From Lepidodermella squamata (lineage: Eukaryota; Gastrotricha), in the NCBI GenBank assembly GCA_047495785.1, contig JBLDXI010000034.1, forward strand, positions 682,001 through 746,000: a stretch of 64,000 nucleotides of DNA, in the 5' to 3' direction. Positions 1-11,829 of the stretch are shown piece by piece. A program made the position numbers and the translations under genes. Every line of letters starts with the position of its first letter. Positions within the stretch are counted from its first letter, which is position 1. The notes under the pieces are model-generated. The model was given only the letters and a program-made list of their open reading frames with translations. It was not told the origin of the DNA and did no database searches.

Positions 1-196
1 AGCAATTGTTACAGAGCCAGGTATTAAACCTTGAATTCGCGAAGTCAAAACAAAGACCAAGGTAAAAGTTAACAGGAACATCGGTAATTAATCAAAGTTT
101 CCGCAATGATTTTCGGCTGGGATTATTTGATTACTTCAACATTTGCGACAAATGAACCACGTCACGTACGCAAACCAGGTGCTTCCTCAAATTTTA

Positions 197-1966
197 TTAA
201 TAGCAATAGAAAGAAGAGCCAACCTTCGCTTTAGGAACAAAATTAAGCTTCAGTTTAATATACGGACGCCGATTGTACGGGACTTTATCCTGGTTGTTGT
301 GATACAAGTAATTAACGCTGCAAAATGTCGTCTCGGTGGCTACTGGTAACCCCCTCGCACGCCGGAAAGCCTCGATTCTCGCATCCATGATGTCGCATTT
401 CAGCAAATGCTCGCCATCTCCAATTCGCTGTGTCCACGTCCAGATGACGTTATCAATCCAATCCTTTTTCTTCTTGAGACTGACTAGAATAGGGAAAGAA
501 GTAATTCTGTCCGCCTCAGCTGTTTTTCGTGCGATTGTCAAGCCATATTGCCGGTAGATGGGTGGGTTTGACCCAGGATCCAGGCAAAATGCTGGCCCGC
601 CTGAGTCACCCTCGAAAACGCCAGTACCAAGTTTTCCCATATCGCCAGATTGAAGAATATCTAAAGCCCGAGAGAAAGAGACGTAGGAGTGTAGGCAGAA
701 GACTTCGTCATCTAGCTTCATATTGAGGTGCGTCTCGCAATGATCCTTAAGACGGCGGTAAAATCGAGCGATTTGAGGCTTTTTGGGCAGGAAATATTTG
801 ATTTCCTCGCCTATTTTCATCACGGTCACTCGATTCCCGTTTCTGGTCTGGTTAAGCGTGATTGTTTTCTCGATAAATTTTCTGTCCTGTCCCCAGCCTG
901 AAAAAACTGAATTTCGAGAAAAAGAGGCGTTTCGAAATTGTTACCCATCAAAAAGCAAATTTTGTCGTCACGAAAACTAAGTTCCTCTCCCATTTCATCA
1001 AGACCGTTCGAGTTGGGTGGTAACGGTGCTATGAATTCGCTGAATGAATCATCGGAAGAGGGTAAGGTACAAAGGATCCTTTCTTTACGGTGGGCAGGAT
1101 CAGTAGTGAAGTTAAGCATCGAACTATTTTCCACACGGAGATGGAGTAGCGCAATGTCGTTAGCAAAAGAATTTCTGCCATAGCCCACTGTTGTAACAAA
1201 ATTCTAAGCATTTTTGTTGTTTCTTTTTTCGGAAATCTCACCTGAAAGTTCCTTGTAATCGGAATGAAAGGCGTAGTGATCGACCGGAATATCGACGTAC
1301 TTGTGATTCTTCAGATCAATAGCATGACTACCCAGCCTAACGACCACCTCAAATTTTCGTTCGCATTTTTGAGGTGCGTAGCCATCGGACCAAATCCTAA
1401 AGATCAATAATTATCGAAAATTGGAATTTCAAGGGATGAAAAACTAACATTTTAGTCTTATCTTGAAAGTCTTGCATACAATGAGCTGCTGTGAGCACGA
1501 ATTGCGGATGGATCAGTGTCCCAGTGCAGACCCTTTTGTATTTTCTAAAATGCGAACAAAACTTAGCGAACAGACTCGGTTAACGGTATATTCACCCGAA
1601 TCTGTTTTTGATTTCACCATCAGTTTCGTTTCTGAAAAATCAGGTTTATGAAAGCTGAAAGCTGATCAGACCTTTCCTTACCGTCGCATGATCATCGCGA
1701 GCCACGGCGCAGCTCCAGGCGGTATCACTGCTCCATTTGTGATGCGTTTCGCCATTTTCGCTTTGAATTGAATATCATAAGCCGGACCAAAATGCGGCGA
1801 CATGCATCTCCTTGCTGCAAAGCAGAATCTGACTTGAATATGGGATAATTTCGAATGTAATGGTAATACTTTCTTTCGAATTCGCTGTGATATTCACTGG
1901 GCTTTGAGTGAACGAGCAATTTGACCACCGAGCCACAACAATTACCAATAAAATGGAAGATTTCAT
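197..1966 (-). CDS. trypsin-like serine protease (S1 family), spliced
   Basis: This is a secreted chymotrypsin-fold protease with a complete catalytic triad. The His lies in LTAAHC (1479-1496), the Asp in DIALLH (1142-1159) and the Ser in GDSGGP (593-610). A KR|ITNG zymogen-activation site lies near 1735-1750, so the enzyme is probably made as a zymogen. The exon holding the His is followed by an intron ending near 1400. A further join near 895 (TTTTTTCAG|GCTGGGG) restores the conserved Gly-Trp-Gly segment. The last exon runs on about 70 residues past the usual C-terminal helix before the stop at 197. The 5' end is unsure: a signal-like MKSSILLVIVV start lies at 1966, but the frame used at the activation site is different, so an upstream intron (acceptor TTTGCAG near 1818) is needed. 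Family assignment is firm; start and first intron are inferred. Confidence 0.85.
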
Positions 1967-2082
1967 CTCGCTTTATGAAAAAACACGATCTCTTCGAAAT
2001 ATTTTATTCACTTTTGGTAATTAGATACAGCTGCAAATGTCCATCTTCTACACTGACCCTCACGTTAGATTGAACGATGATG

Positions 2083-4950
2083 CTAAGCAACTACATTGAA
2101 TGATCTCATAATAAAGTCGTGGTCCAAATTCGCATCTCGGATAATAAAAATGTGAATATAAACAAATACAAAAATTCCGGCTATGAAAAAGTAACAATCA
2201 ACAACACGAATCAAGCCAATTCTTCCATTGAGAAATCGCGTTTGACGTCGCGATGGAACGTTAGGATCAAAGTAAGAAGCCGCCAGCGACAAGATCGAAA
2301 GGCTGTAGATGGTCGCTGCGATGCAAAACCACGTCAAACATTGAACCAGCCTGCCGAGGAGAGTGTCGTAGGGCTTTCTCGGAACTTCATTCAATACGGA
2401 ATTCTGCATTACAGTCATTGTTAATAGGACTGTGGCAGAAAAAGCAGCCCGATCCGGTAGATCAGGCGGCATCATGAATAAGAACAAATTAAGAGAAGCG
2501 AGGCTTGATGACGGAATCGCAAAGTTTTTGACGTAGTAACGAGGATTCCTCGCCAGCTTAACAGTGAACGTGAACGTTGAAACGTAATTGCCCTTGTAGA
2601 AATCTTGGCCTGTAGAATTTTCAATGGAGACAAGCGTCCAAATATCGCCTGCGCGACTGGAGATGTTAAAATCGAAAAGAGTCCGTTCGTCAACTCGGAC
2701 AATGTTGCGGCTTTGTTGGAGCGAGAATTTGAAATCGCACGTTTGCGTGTCGAATGGGAATAACTGCAGTGAGAGTTCACAGTTCGCCTCGAACAGGCCT
2801 TCCTTCTGCCAGTAAAAGTCGAACGTTCGGTTGGTTGTTGGGACCTTCGAAGACATCAACATCAAATAATCGTCATTGATCAGCATGCTTCGCATCAGAA
2901 GGTCAGAATTAGCTGCGGAGAGAAATCGGATTTTCGGTAGCCACAAATTGTTGAGATTGTCAATGTAGATTGTCTCGAAATTCTTGCCAGTTGGGAGGGC
3001 GGGCGATGAGAACCAAGGGCAAGTATTTACTCGCCAATAGAGGACCATCAACGCTTGGACTGTGATAGTCTCGCTAACTGTGTTAATCTCATTCAGGCCT
3101 GAGATCTGAAAGCCGACTTGGATTTTGAGAGGGGCGTCGTAGTTGGATAGGTTCTCGAAATTCCGAGGCGCATTAACTGAAGCGTTGAATTGGCCACAAT
3201 TTCGCTGTATCGAGGTCAAGTTGTCGATAGATTCGAATAGGTTGCTATCAAAGAACGGAACCATTTGTTGGGCGATCGAGTTGCCATTTGAGAAAATTGT
3301 TCGCTGCGAGACGAGCCGACCGCATGCGTTGCTCAAGTTGAAGACTTCGTCGGCGCCCAGAGCAGCATTGTAGAAATAAAAGCAAGCGAATTGTGTTGAT
3401 TCGTCGCCGGGGAGTGGCTGTGTAAGGTTTTCGTACCCGATGCCTATTTCCAATGAGAGATCATCAATGGATACTGCGCCTCTCGACCTGAATTCCCAGA
3501 ACGAGATGCAATCGCTCACTGAAACAATAAAAAAATTGCAATAGAAATCTTGGTTGCCTAAGAGGTGAGTATTAGGAAGGGGGTTATCTGAAATCTTTTT
3601 GCGAAATTTTGAAAAATCGAAATCAGTCGCTTTAATCATTCGGTTGTCCATGGAGAACCGTTAAATTGTTGAGGAAAAATTACCTTCCGGCGATTGCTCG
3701 TAGTAAATCGACTGGGAGTATACTGAGCAATTCAAATAAACTTCGTTAGAGGCGATCGCGAAGAACGACCAAGTTCCGGGATTGTTATAATTAACATAAT
3801 GAATTTCGGTAAATTTCGATATGGAGCGGACAATGAATTGCTTGCCATTCCCTGTTTCGCGGCAAGTAATGGTGAGGAAACCAGCGATTGTAGCAATTCC
3901 TGTTCCATCACCATCGCATGACGATTTTACGTAGAACGAAAGGGTGAAGGCCGAACGCGGCCTCGCCAAATGGTCATAGGCAACCAGCCCGCCGAATCGC
4001 CACGCTGTCGTCTTATTCCACGTAACGCTACCCTGCGCATAAGGCCCTTCAAATTTTATCTGCCTAACATTATAAATGCTTGGCCGTCGAGGTAAGATCG
4101 CGTTACTCGTCCCATCCCAGCCGATCAACTTCGAATCGAATGACAGCGGCCAGAAACCGATGAGATTGTCTCGTTGAGGAATGCTTGTCATATCGATTCG
4201 ATCGAAATCGCCCATTTTTGCTTTCGCGGCGTTGAGACACGGTTTCAGGAACAACGATTTCACCTCGTCTGCAGTCAGGACGATCTTATACAAGGTGATA
4301 CATGAAAGATCGAGGAATAACAGATTTTCAACTGTTTCGTCAGCCCACTTGCTAAATTTCCCGATCGTAAATTCTCGCCGAGTGTCTTTAACGTAAAGTT
4401 TATCCGGAACTGTGTAATTTTTTACGTATAATCTCCGATCGCGTGTTCCAATTCGGTAAAAGAATACCTCGTCTGAAGAGTCATGGTAGGTGAAAGCCAC
4501 CAAAATGCTATCGTCGTAATCGTCGCCTTCTACGTCTGAATCATCGCCTGCAAGATACCAACTATTGGGTCCTGTTCTCAAGCGAATACCAGCCGACAGC
4601 ATTTCGAATATGCCGTCTAATTCGATTGAGTCGAACCTGTAGCCAGTGTGCACCGAAACGGTGAAAGAACTCGGAACTTCCGATACCAAATAACTCGCTA
4701 TTTTGTTTCCCATAATCAGGTCGTAGTAGCCAGTATTAACTAAGTTGTTACTGCGGAATTTTACGGTGCTATTGTTCGGCAGCGGACGAAGCTCTTCGTT
4801 AGTTCTCGTGTATCCAGTGAGACCAGAATACGCGTCCATCGGCCAGAATGCGATGAGCTGGTCCAAGCGTGGCAGCTCCATCTTAGAGACATCCAAGCCA
4901 ATAGAATGTCCCAGCAAATAGCTCACGATGAGAGTAAGACCGAAATGCAT
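2083..4950 (-). CDS. laminin-G/pentraxin-like domains fused to a Cys-loop ligand-gated ion channel
   Basis: Exon 1 (4950 to about 3683) encodes a signal peptide (MHFGLTLIVSYLLG) and a large ectodomain. It has two repeats of a concanavalin-type (LamG/pentraxin) domain, each starting with LIAFWPMD or LIGFWPLS. The donor GAAG|GTAATT (3682) joins in phase 1 to TTTCAG|TGAGCG (about 3523). The second laminin-G domain then finishes and runs into a pentameric-channel ligand-binding domain. A Cys-loop with 13 residues between cysteines follows (C...LFPFDTQTC, about 2745-2790), then a TM1-TM2 segment (SLNLFLFMMPPDLPDR), TM3, and TM4 near the C terminus. A second in-frame acceptor about 78 nt upstream is possible, so the linker is uncertain. 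The extracellular laminin-G part could bind glycans or matrix. Pore selectivity cannot be read: neither a GEK nor a PAR motif precedes TM2. The nearest relative here is the channel at 22156-23530. Domain calls are firm; one transcript is inferred. Confidence 0.82.
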
Positions 4951-5607
4951 AGTTACTGTTGTGAAGTTTACCCGGCGGACTGCGAATATATTTCATTCGA
5001 AAACGTCAAGTTTATATCACCTGAGTGTGACTTCGGGATTTAATTTCCTGTTTAGTCTGTAAGCAATATTTCAGGTATTTGGCTGCACGGGAATTGGAAA
5101 TTGGATATATTTGCAAGCAATCGATTCAGGTTTTGCCAAAATACATTCCTATGTCATGTGATCTTTCGGTGAACTTTATTGATATTGAATGGCAGACCAA
5201 TAATCCGGAGTGCGGCGAACTGAAGGTGACCGACTACGACTTACATGTCGGTTTGGGTCTGCTTTGACAAATTCGTTTCGTTTTGGTTTTATTCGAGATT
5301 CCGACTTGATAAAAGGAAGGAAAATGATAAAAAGTGTTTAGTGTCTAGTTTCATGCACTTGCGCAACAATTTTCGGAATCGTCGATGTTGTGAGGTTGAG
5401 AAGCTCTAGAAATTTCAAATCCAATTCTAATCCAAGAATTTTCATTATTTTTAACACGTTTTATTATGTTGAAATATCTTATCTCTCAACTTCTCGAACA
5501 TTTCTTATCTGACCCCTGAGAAGGCTTCTGTATGCTGGCGTGACACCTGAACTACCAAGATAACAGTCTTCAATTATGAACGCTGTAACTAGAAAACACT
5601 GAGCATA
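4951..5607. other. intergenic region between divergent genes
   Basis: These 657 bases separate the 5' ends of two genes on opposite strands and so should hold both promoters. I see no recognisable domain, RNA gene or repeat. A 62-codon open frame at 5079-5267 has no signal peptide, domain or splice context and is not called. Confidence 0.6.
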
Positions 5608-6603
5608 ATGATTTTACTGATTTTCACCGCTCTTCTAGTTGCAGGAACTTACGGCTGCACTGTTCACACAACCCCTGCAGATTTGGGTGGAAACGGCGAT
5701 GTGGTCTATCTCGACCGCCATAGCGTTAAATGTCCAGAGCCTGATCAATTAATCGCAGCTTTCGGCCTGAAACGACCCCAATCAAACTTGATTTACTACG
5801 AATACACCTGCTGCCCTGTTCCAGTCATCGATCAATGCTACGAAAAAGTGAATTCATGGTCCGAGACGAAAAATGCGTACTATTTAGACCGGCAAACAGT
5901 CGATTGCGGCCGGAATGGATTTTTGAAAGAATTCAAGCTCGAACGGGAACATCGCGACAACCGGAAAATGAGATACCGCTACACGTGTTGTAGCGTCGGC
6001 GAAATCGGAACATGCGAAATGCAACACACGCAGTACAAAGATGACGGCGGTGGCAATGTTTTCTACCTGGACAGACATCACGCTCGTTGCCCGGATAACC
6101 ATCTGATGAACTGGTTTCATTTACAGCGGTCTTACCCAACAGGCATGTATCGCTACGATTTCGTTTGCTGCGATGTTCCTTTCGATATTTGCGGCGTTCC
6201 GGATGATCAATTTGAGAATATTTTCACATGTGATGCGTCTCGGTCTCAGGAAGCGATGACTTGCGCATTTTCGAAACGAACTGGTACAAGTAGGACTACA
6301 ACTTCCTCCCAGAAAACGATCAACACTAGGACCAGCCAAAAACTTGAGGAGGAGTTTAAAGACAATTTAGACCCAAGCAACTCGACATCGTACTTTTGGG
6401 GTATGGAGACGTCTGAGACGTTTAAGGAGGAGCAGACGTTCAGTGTTGAGACACGATGCTCGGCTGGTTCGATTTGCGAGATGCAGCAAATCGTTGGTTA
6501 CTGCGCTCATTATGCCGTCCGGGCTAACTACTTCCGACTTAAGACATCGCGCCCAAACACAAGATCGGTTAAATACGAAATCGTCAAACTTGGGCCTAAT
6601 TAA
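5608..6603 (+). CDS. secreted Cys-rich triple-repeat protein with a possible aerolysin-like C-terminal region
   Basis: This is a single-exon, 331-residue protein with a clear signal peptide (MILLIFTALLVAGTYG). Residues about 20-195 hold three tandem repeats of about 55 residues. Each has the pattern VxYLDRHxVxCP, then a Phe-x-Leu-x-Arg segment, ending in Y/F-x-CC. This recalls dermatopontin-type Cys-rich extracellular repeats, but I cannot name the family with certainty. From residue about 225 the sequence changes to Ser/Thr-alternating stretches followed by SICEMQQIVGYC. Such alternating polar strands next to a beta-rich end resemble the insertion region of aerolysin/natterin-type beta-pore proteins; this is a weak resemblance and function is unproven. 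An AATAAA at about 6634 is a likely polyadenylation signal. It is one of few intronless genes here. Confidence 0.7.
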   Translation: MILLIFTALLVAGTYGCTVHTTPADLGGNGDVVYLDRHSVKCPEPDQLIAAFGLKRPQSNLIYYEYTCCPVPVIDQCYEKVNSWSETKNAYYLDRQTVDCGRNGFLKEFKLEREHRDNRKMRYRYTCCSVGEIGTCEMQHTQYKDDGGGNVFYLDRHHARCPDNHLMNWFHLQRSYPTGMYRYDFVCCDVPFDICGVPDDQFENIFTCDASRSQEAMTCAFSKRTGTSRTTTSSQKTINTRTSQKLEEEFKDNLDPSNSTSYFWGMETSETFKEEQTFSVETRCSAGSICEMQQIVGYCAHYAVRANYFRLKTSRPNTRSVKYEIVKLGPN

Positions 6604-7082
6604 ACTGTTGAATTGAGAGCTTGCATTTTTTCAAATAAATATGCAATTTCCGCGTAAAATCATTGATAATTCGCTTTTCATCGATTTCTCAATTTGTGCG
6701 TCTTAATTCCATGGGGCAAGCGATGGACACCAATTTGCGTCGCGTTAAATTGGTGGTCAGCATGAATTAATAAATGACTCATATATATTTTGCCACTATT
6801 TGGTTGTAATTTGTATATCAACAATAATAAATTACAAAATTGAGTGTGAGAAAACTGGGCTATGGGCCTCAGACCCGCTATCATAGTAGCACTTTTTCAT
6901 TGATTTAAAGCAGCTCAGTGGTTGCTTTTAGATGTTTTCTATAAAAAAAACCAGAACGCAATCAGTTAAATTGTTTCGCTTAGACCAAATGTTGTTTGTT
7001 TATCGCTTTTGGTAAAACAATCACGCACTCGACTTTGGAAAGCAGTGCAATTCAGACAATTCTTTAGCTACTGGACAGGAGA
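6604..7082 (+). other. 3' flank and intergenic region before the nicotinic receptor gene
   Basis: This stretch holds the AATAAA signal of the upstream gene (about 6634) and AT-rich sequence leading to the next start codon. No other gene or repeat is evident. Confidence 0.55.
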
Positions 7083-9671
7083 ATGACGTCCTTGGTCAAA
7101 TACGCTGTTCTTGCACTTTATTGGACAATTTTACCGAGTTACTGCCACGAAGTTCCTTGGGCTACCGAAATACAAACAACCCCTCCAGGTTTGAGAGGAG
7201 CCCGCTGCTATATAAATCCTAATTCTATCATTTTTTCATGAATTACAGGAATTCGAGAGAATATCGGCCGGCCATCGTATACCCGCGAGTTTCTAATGTA
7301 ATTCGGGTCTTATATTACTGAAATTTCAGATCTGGCAAGAATTTATCTGCGTTTCCTGTTACGGATCTCGCGCGGAAGCCTCATACAGACGAGCAGCGGC
7401 TGCTACGCGATTTGATGACTGGCTACCTCATTTCAACTCGGCCCGTTCTCAAAAAGTCCACTTGCGTAACTGTAGGAATTGGCCTTACAGTGACGCAGAT
7501 TTTCGAGTTGGACGAGAAGAATGAGGTGCTTATCACTAATGTGTGGCTCGACCAAGAGTGGACGGATGAGTACTTACGCTGGGATCCTGCTAATTACAGG
7601 TAAATAGGAAATAAGAAACCGCTCTAAGGAGAATTCGGAATCCACATTTTTCTCTAGTGGCCTCTCCATGATTCGAATACCATCCTCGAAAATTTGGCTG
7701 CCCGGTATGCTCAATTGCATTTTTTCGAGGAATTTCAAAGACATTTTCTGTATTTTTTAGACATCGTCCTTTACAACAAGTAAAAGTCTATTGGATGATT
7801 GTTGTAGCGCCTTTTTTATTGAATTTCTTAGTGCTGCGGACTTCTCTGGGCGCTACATTGATACAAGAGCGATGATAGGGCATACGGGCTACATCTTTTG
7901 GCCGGTTCCTGTCAAACTGTTCAGCAGCTGTAAGGTTAATGTGAAGGTAAAATGCTAAAACCTAGAGAAATGCATACAAAATCGTGTCTTTCAACGCAGT
8001 ATTTCCCATTTGATGAACAAGTGGTAAGCATAATTTATAAAACTGTAAATATAAAGCTTGAATTTTCTTCATTGTTAGTGTCACATGAAATTCGGAAGTT
8101 GGACATACGGTAAACATTTGAATTTTGAATTTACAATCAGCCAATTTTCTAATTTTGTTGGTTTCGTAGACGGCTTCAAACTTGATCTCACAAATCGTTC
8201 GGAAGGCGTAGACCTCTCGAACTATATTGTCAGCGGAGAATGGGACTTACTCCGCGTTGAGCAGGTGTGCTGTTCAACTTTCCATCTCCTAAAATTACAA
8301 CAATTTTGTTCCCCATCAGTTTCGAAATGTTGTCACCTACACTTGCTGCGAGGAGCCATATCCGGTATGATTTTCATCGGCATTTCTAGAGAAAAAATTA
8401 TAAAAAGAATTTTTACACAGGATATGACATTTTACGTGAGTTGATCTAGATTTTCAATTGCAAAGTCTACAGTCTTATTTTCCTCTCCAGTTTTACATAA
8501 GACGAAAGACTCTATACTATCTCCACAACGTATTCTTTCCTTGCTTTGGTAGGTTAACTAATCACTTCTGAGAAAAAAAAATTGCATCTTTGATCCTCAG
8601 TTATGTCTTCACTAACGGTACTAGTGTTCCTTTTGCCTCCGGATTCGGGCGAAAAATGCGCGGTAAATGAATTTGCTGAACTGATATCTTAGAAACTCCC
8701 ATTTTTGAATAACAGCTCGGAATCACTGTGATGCTATCGTTTGCCGTGTTCATGTAAGTAATATTAGGCTATTCCAATGCGTTTTATATCAAATTGTTCC
8801 ATAGGCTGACTGTTATCGAAAAATTACCCGAAACATCCGAATCTGTACCTTTGATAAGTGAGTTTTTCACAAACACCCTTTTTTATTTAACAGCTTGTAT
8901 TTCACACAGAACTTTTATGCGTAATTTTCTATTTCCTGACAAATGAAAATGGGTGTATTAGCCATTTTTTTTTCAACGTTTTTAGGCATTTATTTGACTG
9001 TGGTCATGTCAATGACCGCTATTTCCGTCATTCTATGCGTTATCCTACTCAACCTCCATCACAAAACTGCAAGGAGTTCTCACGTCGCCGGGTGGGTACT
9101 GCGTTTCTTCGAAAAGATCGCACCCCTCATTTGCATGGACGACAAACGCCCACCGCCTCCAAGTTCCCACTACGACGACGAGTCATTCGAAGAGGACGTT
9201 GTGTATCTTGAGGACAAAATGCCGGCAAAATCGCCGAGCCATAGGTCCCACATGAGTGTTGCCTTTGACCTACCTGATGACGAAATCAGCTCGGACCAGT
9301 TACCGATCAAACAAACGACCAGTTGTTACGGTAGCATGTTAAATCAAGCGGAAAAAGCCTCCTTAATCTCCTCGACCTCAACCCATCAAGTCTTACGGCT
9401 GAGTTTGAACGATTTTATCACAGCTTTAGGCGGGGAGGTCGATGCTATTGGCACGGATATGTTCACTATCGCCCCGGATAAAGCTTTGGCTACAGCGATT
9501 GTTCGAATAATGGATAGGGAACGGAAAGACTCTGATGTCGAAGCGATGATCCAAGACTGGCGTCGATTGGCTGAAATCATCGATCGAATGCTGTTTTGGC
9601 TGTTCCTAATTATAACATTCTCATTCACTGTCTTCATCCTATTCGTAGCCCCGGCAGCTAAATTGCTCTGA
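7083..9671 (+). CDS. nicotinic acetylcholine receptor alpha-type subunit, spliced
   Basis: This encodes a subunit of a pentameric cation channel in the plasma membrane. A signal peptide (MTSLVKYAVLALYW) starts at 7083. Family landmarks follow in order over about a dozen short exons: DEQRLLRDLM...RPV, VWLDQEWTDEYLRWDP (near 7545-7590), the IRIPSSKIWLPDIVLYN segment across two introns, and a Cys-loop of exactly 13 intervening residues (CKVNVK + YFPFDEQV + C). Then come MKFGSWTYG and YTCCEEPYP near 8335-8365. The adjacent cysteines mark an alpha-type, agonist-binding subunit. Later pieces give FYIRRKTLYY (TM1 start), GEKCA then LGITVMLS (TM2, with the Glu typical of cation pores), VPLIS joined to IYLTVVMSMTA (TM3), an acidic intracellular loop and TM4 (DRMLFWLFLIITF) before the stop at 9671. 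Introns are mostly 45-130 nt. The gene converges on the annexin gene, 146 nt away. Confidence 0.92.
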
Positions 9672-9817
9672 TTTTGCAACACTCTTTATTGTAATATACA
9701 CATTTAGAACAATAGACTGAAAGTCACGTAAGATGCGTAGATTAAATGAGTTTTAGCAATCAAACTGGCAGTCATGAGAATAAAAAGTCAATGTTTTTCA
9801 GTACCAATTAGCCTTCC

Positions 9818-11129
9818 TTAATCACCAATTAGTGCGAGTAGCGTTTTCTTGTAATCCCCTGAAGTTTCGTCCTAATTGAACAAAAATCAATATATTACTA
9901 ATAGGCTTAGCATTGATCAAGCCAACCTGAACTGCACTGCCGAGAGATTTGCCGTACAATCGTTGGTATTCGCTTTTTACGTCTGCCAGATCGAAATCGC
10001 AGTGCATAACAATAAGGCGCATTAGTAGATTGTCTTTTGTTCCAGCTCCGACCATAGCATCGTGCAAACGATGGGCGAGAAAAGCAGGGCGATTCCTAAT
10101 TATATCGACTTGAAAAAAGAAAGATTAAGCTCTTTCGAAAGCGAAGAATTTTGAAAATCGAAAAATAATGAATTAAAAAATTTCAGAAATTTCAGAATAT
10201 TCTACTATTTAAAAAACGATTTTTCAAGCAAAAAACTAAATCTTAATGTTTTACCCATTGCTTCAAGGCCATAGGCAATATCTCCGCTGAATTCGCTCTT
10301 GATAACATCCGAAATGTCCTTCTTGTATTCCTGGCCATAGACTTCGAACGTCTCTCGCAGCTGAGCGTAACTTCGAGTGGTCAAAATCGAAATGAACCGG
10401 TTCTCATCCGTTCCAACTTTGTCCTGGCCAGCCTCGTAAAGTGTCTTGGCATCAACCAGCGCAGAAGCGTGGTCAACATTCGTACTGTTTGGCCGATTAC
10501 CGGCAATAACAGCATTCAGAAGGGCTCGGAAATCTCCGCTTGTATCTTTTGAAATCGCCTCTTGCAAAGGTTTTCCATAAACTGGAAGTCTCAAAATTCA
10601 AGCTCAATTAATTAGGAAAATTGCTTGGCTTACGTTCTTTGTACTTGAGTTCAATTGCGTTGAGATCGTCATTCGTTCGTGTGAAGAGAATCTCAACCAC
10701 AGAAGCTTCATCAGTGCCAAGACCCTCAATCGCATGATGAAGCTCCATAGCCGCTAGTTCAACAGGAGTCTTCAACAATCGCTCGATAACATGGTGAAAA
10801 TTGCCGCTGGTCTCGCTCGCAATATCCCGCTCGAGATCTCGACCGAGAACCGTCGCATAGACAGACTCGATCTCTTTACGTTGCTGCCACGATCGGTGGC
10901 AAAGGACAGCTATAATCGCGTCCTCATCCGTACCAGCGCCTTTCATAGCATTTCGAAGAGTCTCGCTGTCCTCTTTCGCGTTGAAATTCGGCTGCGGCTT
11001 AACAGTCGGCGAATGGCGCTCGGCCATGATAGTCTGCGGCATTGCCATTTTCGGGGTTGTAGAAATAGGTTTAGTAGCGGCTACGCGACTATTTGTGTGA
11101 TGATGTGACTGCTGCGTTGTGTGCTTCAT
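9818..11129 (-). CDS. annexin, four-repeat, spliced
   Basis: This is a calcium-dependent phospholipid-binding protein. Exon 1 (11129-10634) has a short His/Thr-rich head, then repeats 1 and 2 with the type-II calcium loops KGAGTDED and EGLGTDEA. Exon 2 (10581-10255) holds repeat 3 (KVGTDENRFISIL). Exon 3 (about 10113-9937) holds repeat 4 (VGAGTKDNLLMRL). The last exon gives DETSGDYKKTLLALIGD and the stop at 9818, the usual annexin ending. Total length is about 340 residues, normal for the family. The exon-3 acceptor appears to be TTCAAG rather than CAG/TAG, because only that join keeps the phase and gives VDIIRNRPAFLA. There is no signal peptide, so it is probably cytosolic. Confidence 0.93.
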
Positions 11130-11286
11130 TTTTTATAGCAATATCCGCGCCGATCAATTATTAATGACAGGAAATTGTACTGCTATGCCTTTTCCCGCAG
11201 GGAATAAAGCAAACATGTTCTGCCTTTATTGATCTTTCCGGTCAGATTTAATCATCCATGATTTTAGTGCAAAAATAAGCCACAGA

Positions 11287-11829
11287 TCATGGATTAACAT
11301 AAATCGATACGGGCTGGCCAATTTTTGTAAAATTAAGATTAACATGATAAAAAGCTCGGTTATGCGCGTTGATCACATTTTCACCAACCCCAATAACCAC
11401 ATGTTCGTAATTTTTCGTGAAAATCACAGATCCAGCCTTGACGCAGTCTTTAGTTGTGCCGCAATTCTTCCAGCCGAATGCTTTTAGGAACTCGTAAAGC
11501 CCAGGTTGGCCTCGATTTCGATTTGCAGCCCATTCCAGGTTGTAGCTAACGTTTTGAAATTTGTAATTTCGCAAGCTGTGGTGGAGGCTGTCGGTTTTTA
11601 GGCTGGGCAAATAACCCCCAGCGACGAGAGATCGCGTAACAAATTCAGCACACCTGTACTTGGTCTGATATCGTCCAGCCGGGAGCGTCTCCTCACAGGT
11701 GTAGTTCTTACAGTTCCATTGGCGGTCCGAGAATTCAATTAATGCCGTTGGATTTGGTTTCGCGAGCAGAATTTGTGCGGAAAGAAGGGCTACTGTAACA
11801 GCTAATATTACCGCTCCTAGCCGAGCCAT
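11287..11829 (-). CDS. secreted amidase/NlpC-P60-like protein
   Basis: This is a single-exon, 180-residue protein with a signal peptide (MARLGAVILAVTVALLSAQILLA). The mature part has a Cys in YRCAEFVTRSLVAGGY and a His in EHVVIGVGENVINAHN. That is the Cys...His order of papain-fold cell-wall amidases (putative amidase/CHAP/NlpC-P60-like). Bacterial-type families of this kind cut peptidoglycan, and animals sometimes carry them as secreted antibacterial enzymes. This role is inferred. Two further Cys pairs (NCKNYTCEE and NCGTTKDC) suggest disulfides and an extracellular life. The absence of introns among heavily split neighbours is compatible with lateral origin or retroposition but proves neither. 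Confidence 0.65.
   Translation of the reverse strand: MARLGAVILAVTVALLSAQILLAKPNPTALIEFSDRQWNCKNYTCEETLPAGRYQTKYRCAEFVTRSLVAGGYLPSLKTDSLHHSLRNYKFQNVSYNLEWAANRNRGQPGLYEFLKAFGWKNCGTTKDCVKAGSVIFTKNYEHVVIGVGENVINAHNRAFYHVNLNFTKIGQPVSIYVNP

Noticed and set aside
5079-5267. 62-codon frame between the fusion channel and the Cys-rich gene
   Set aside because: No signal peptide, domain or splice partners; length expected by chance.
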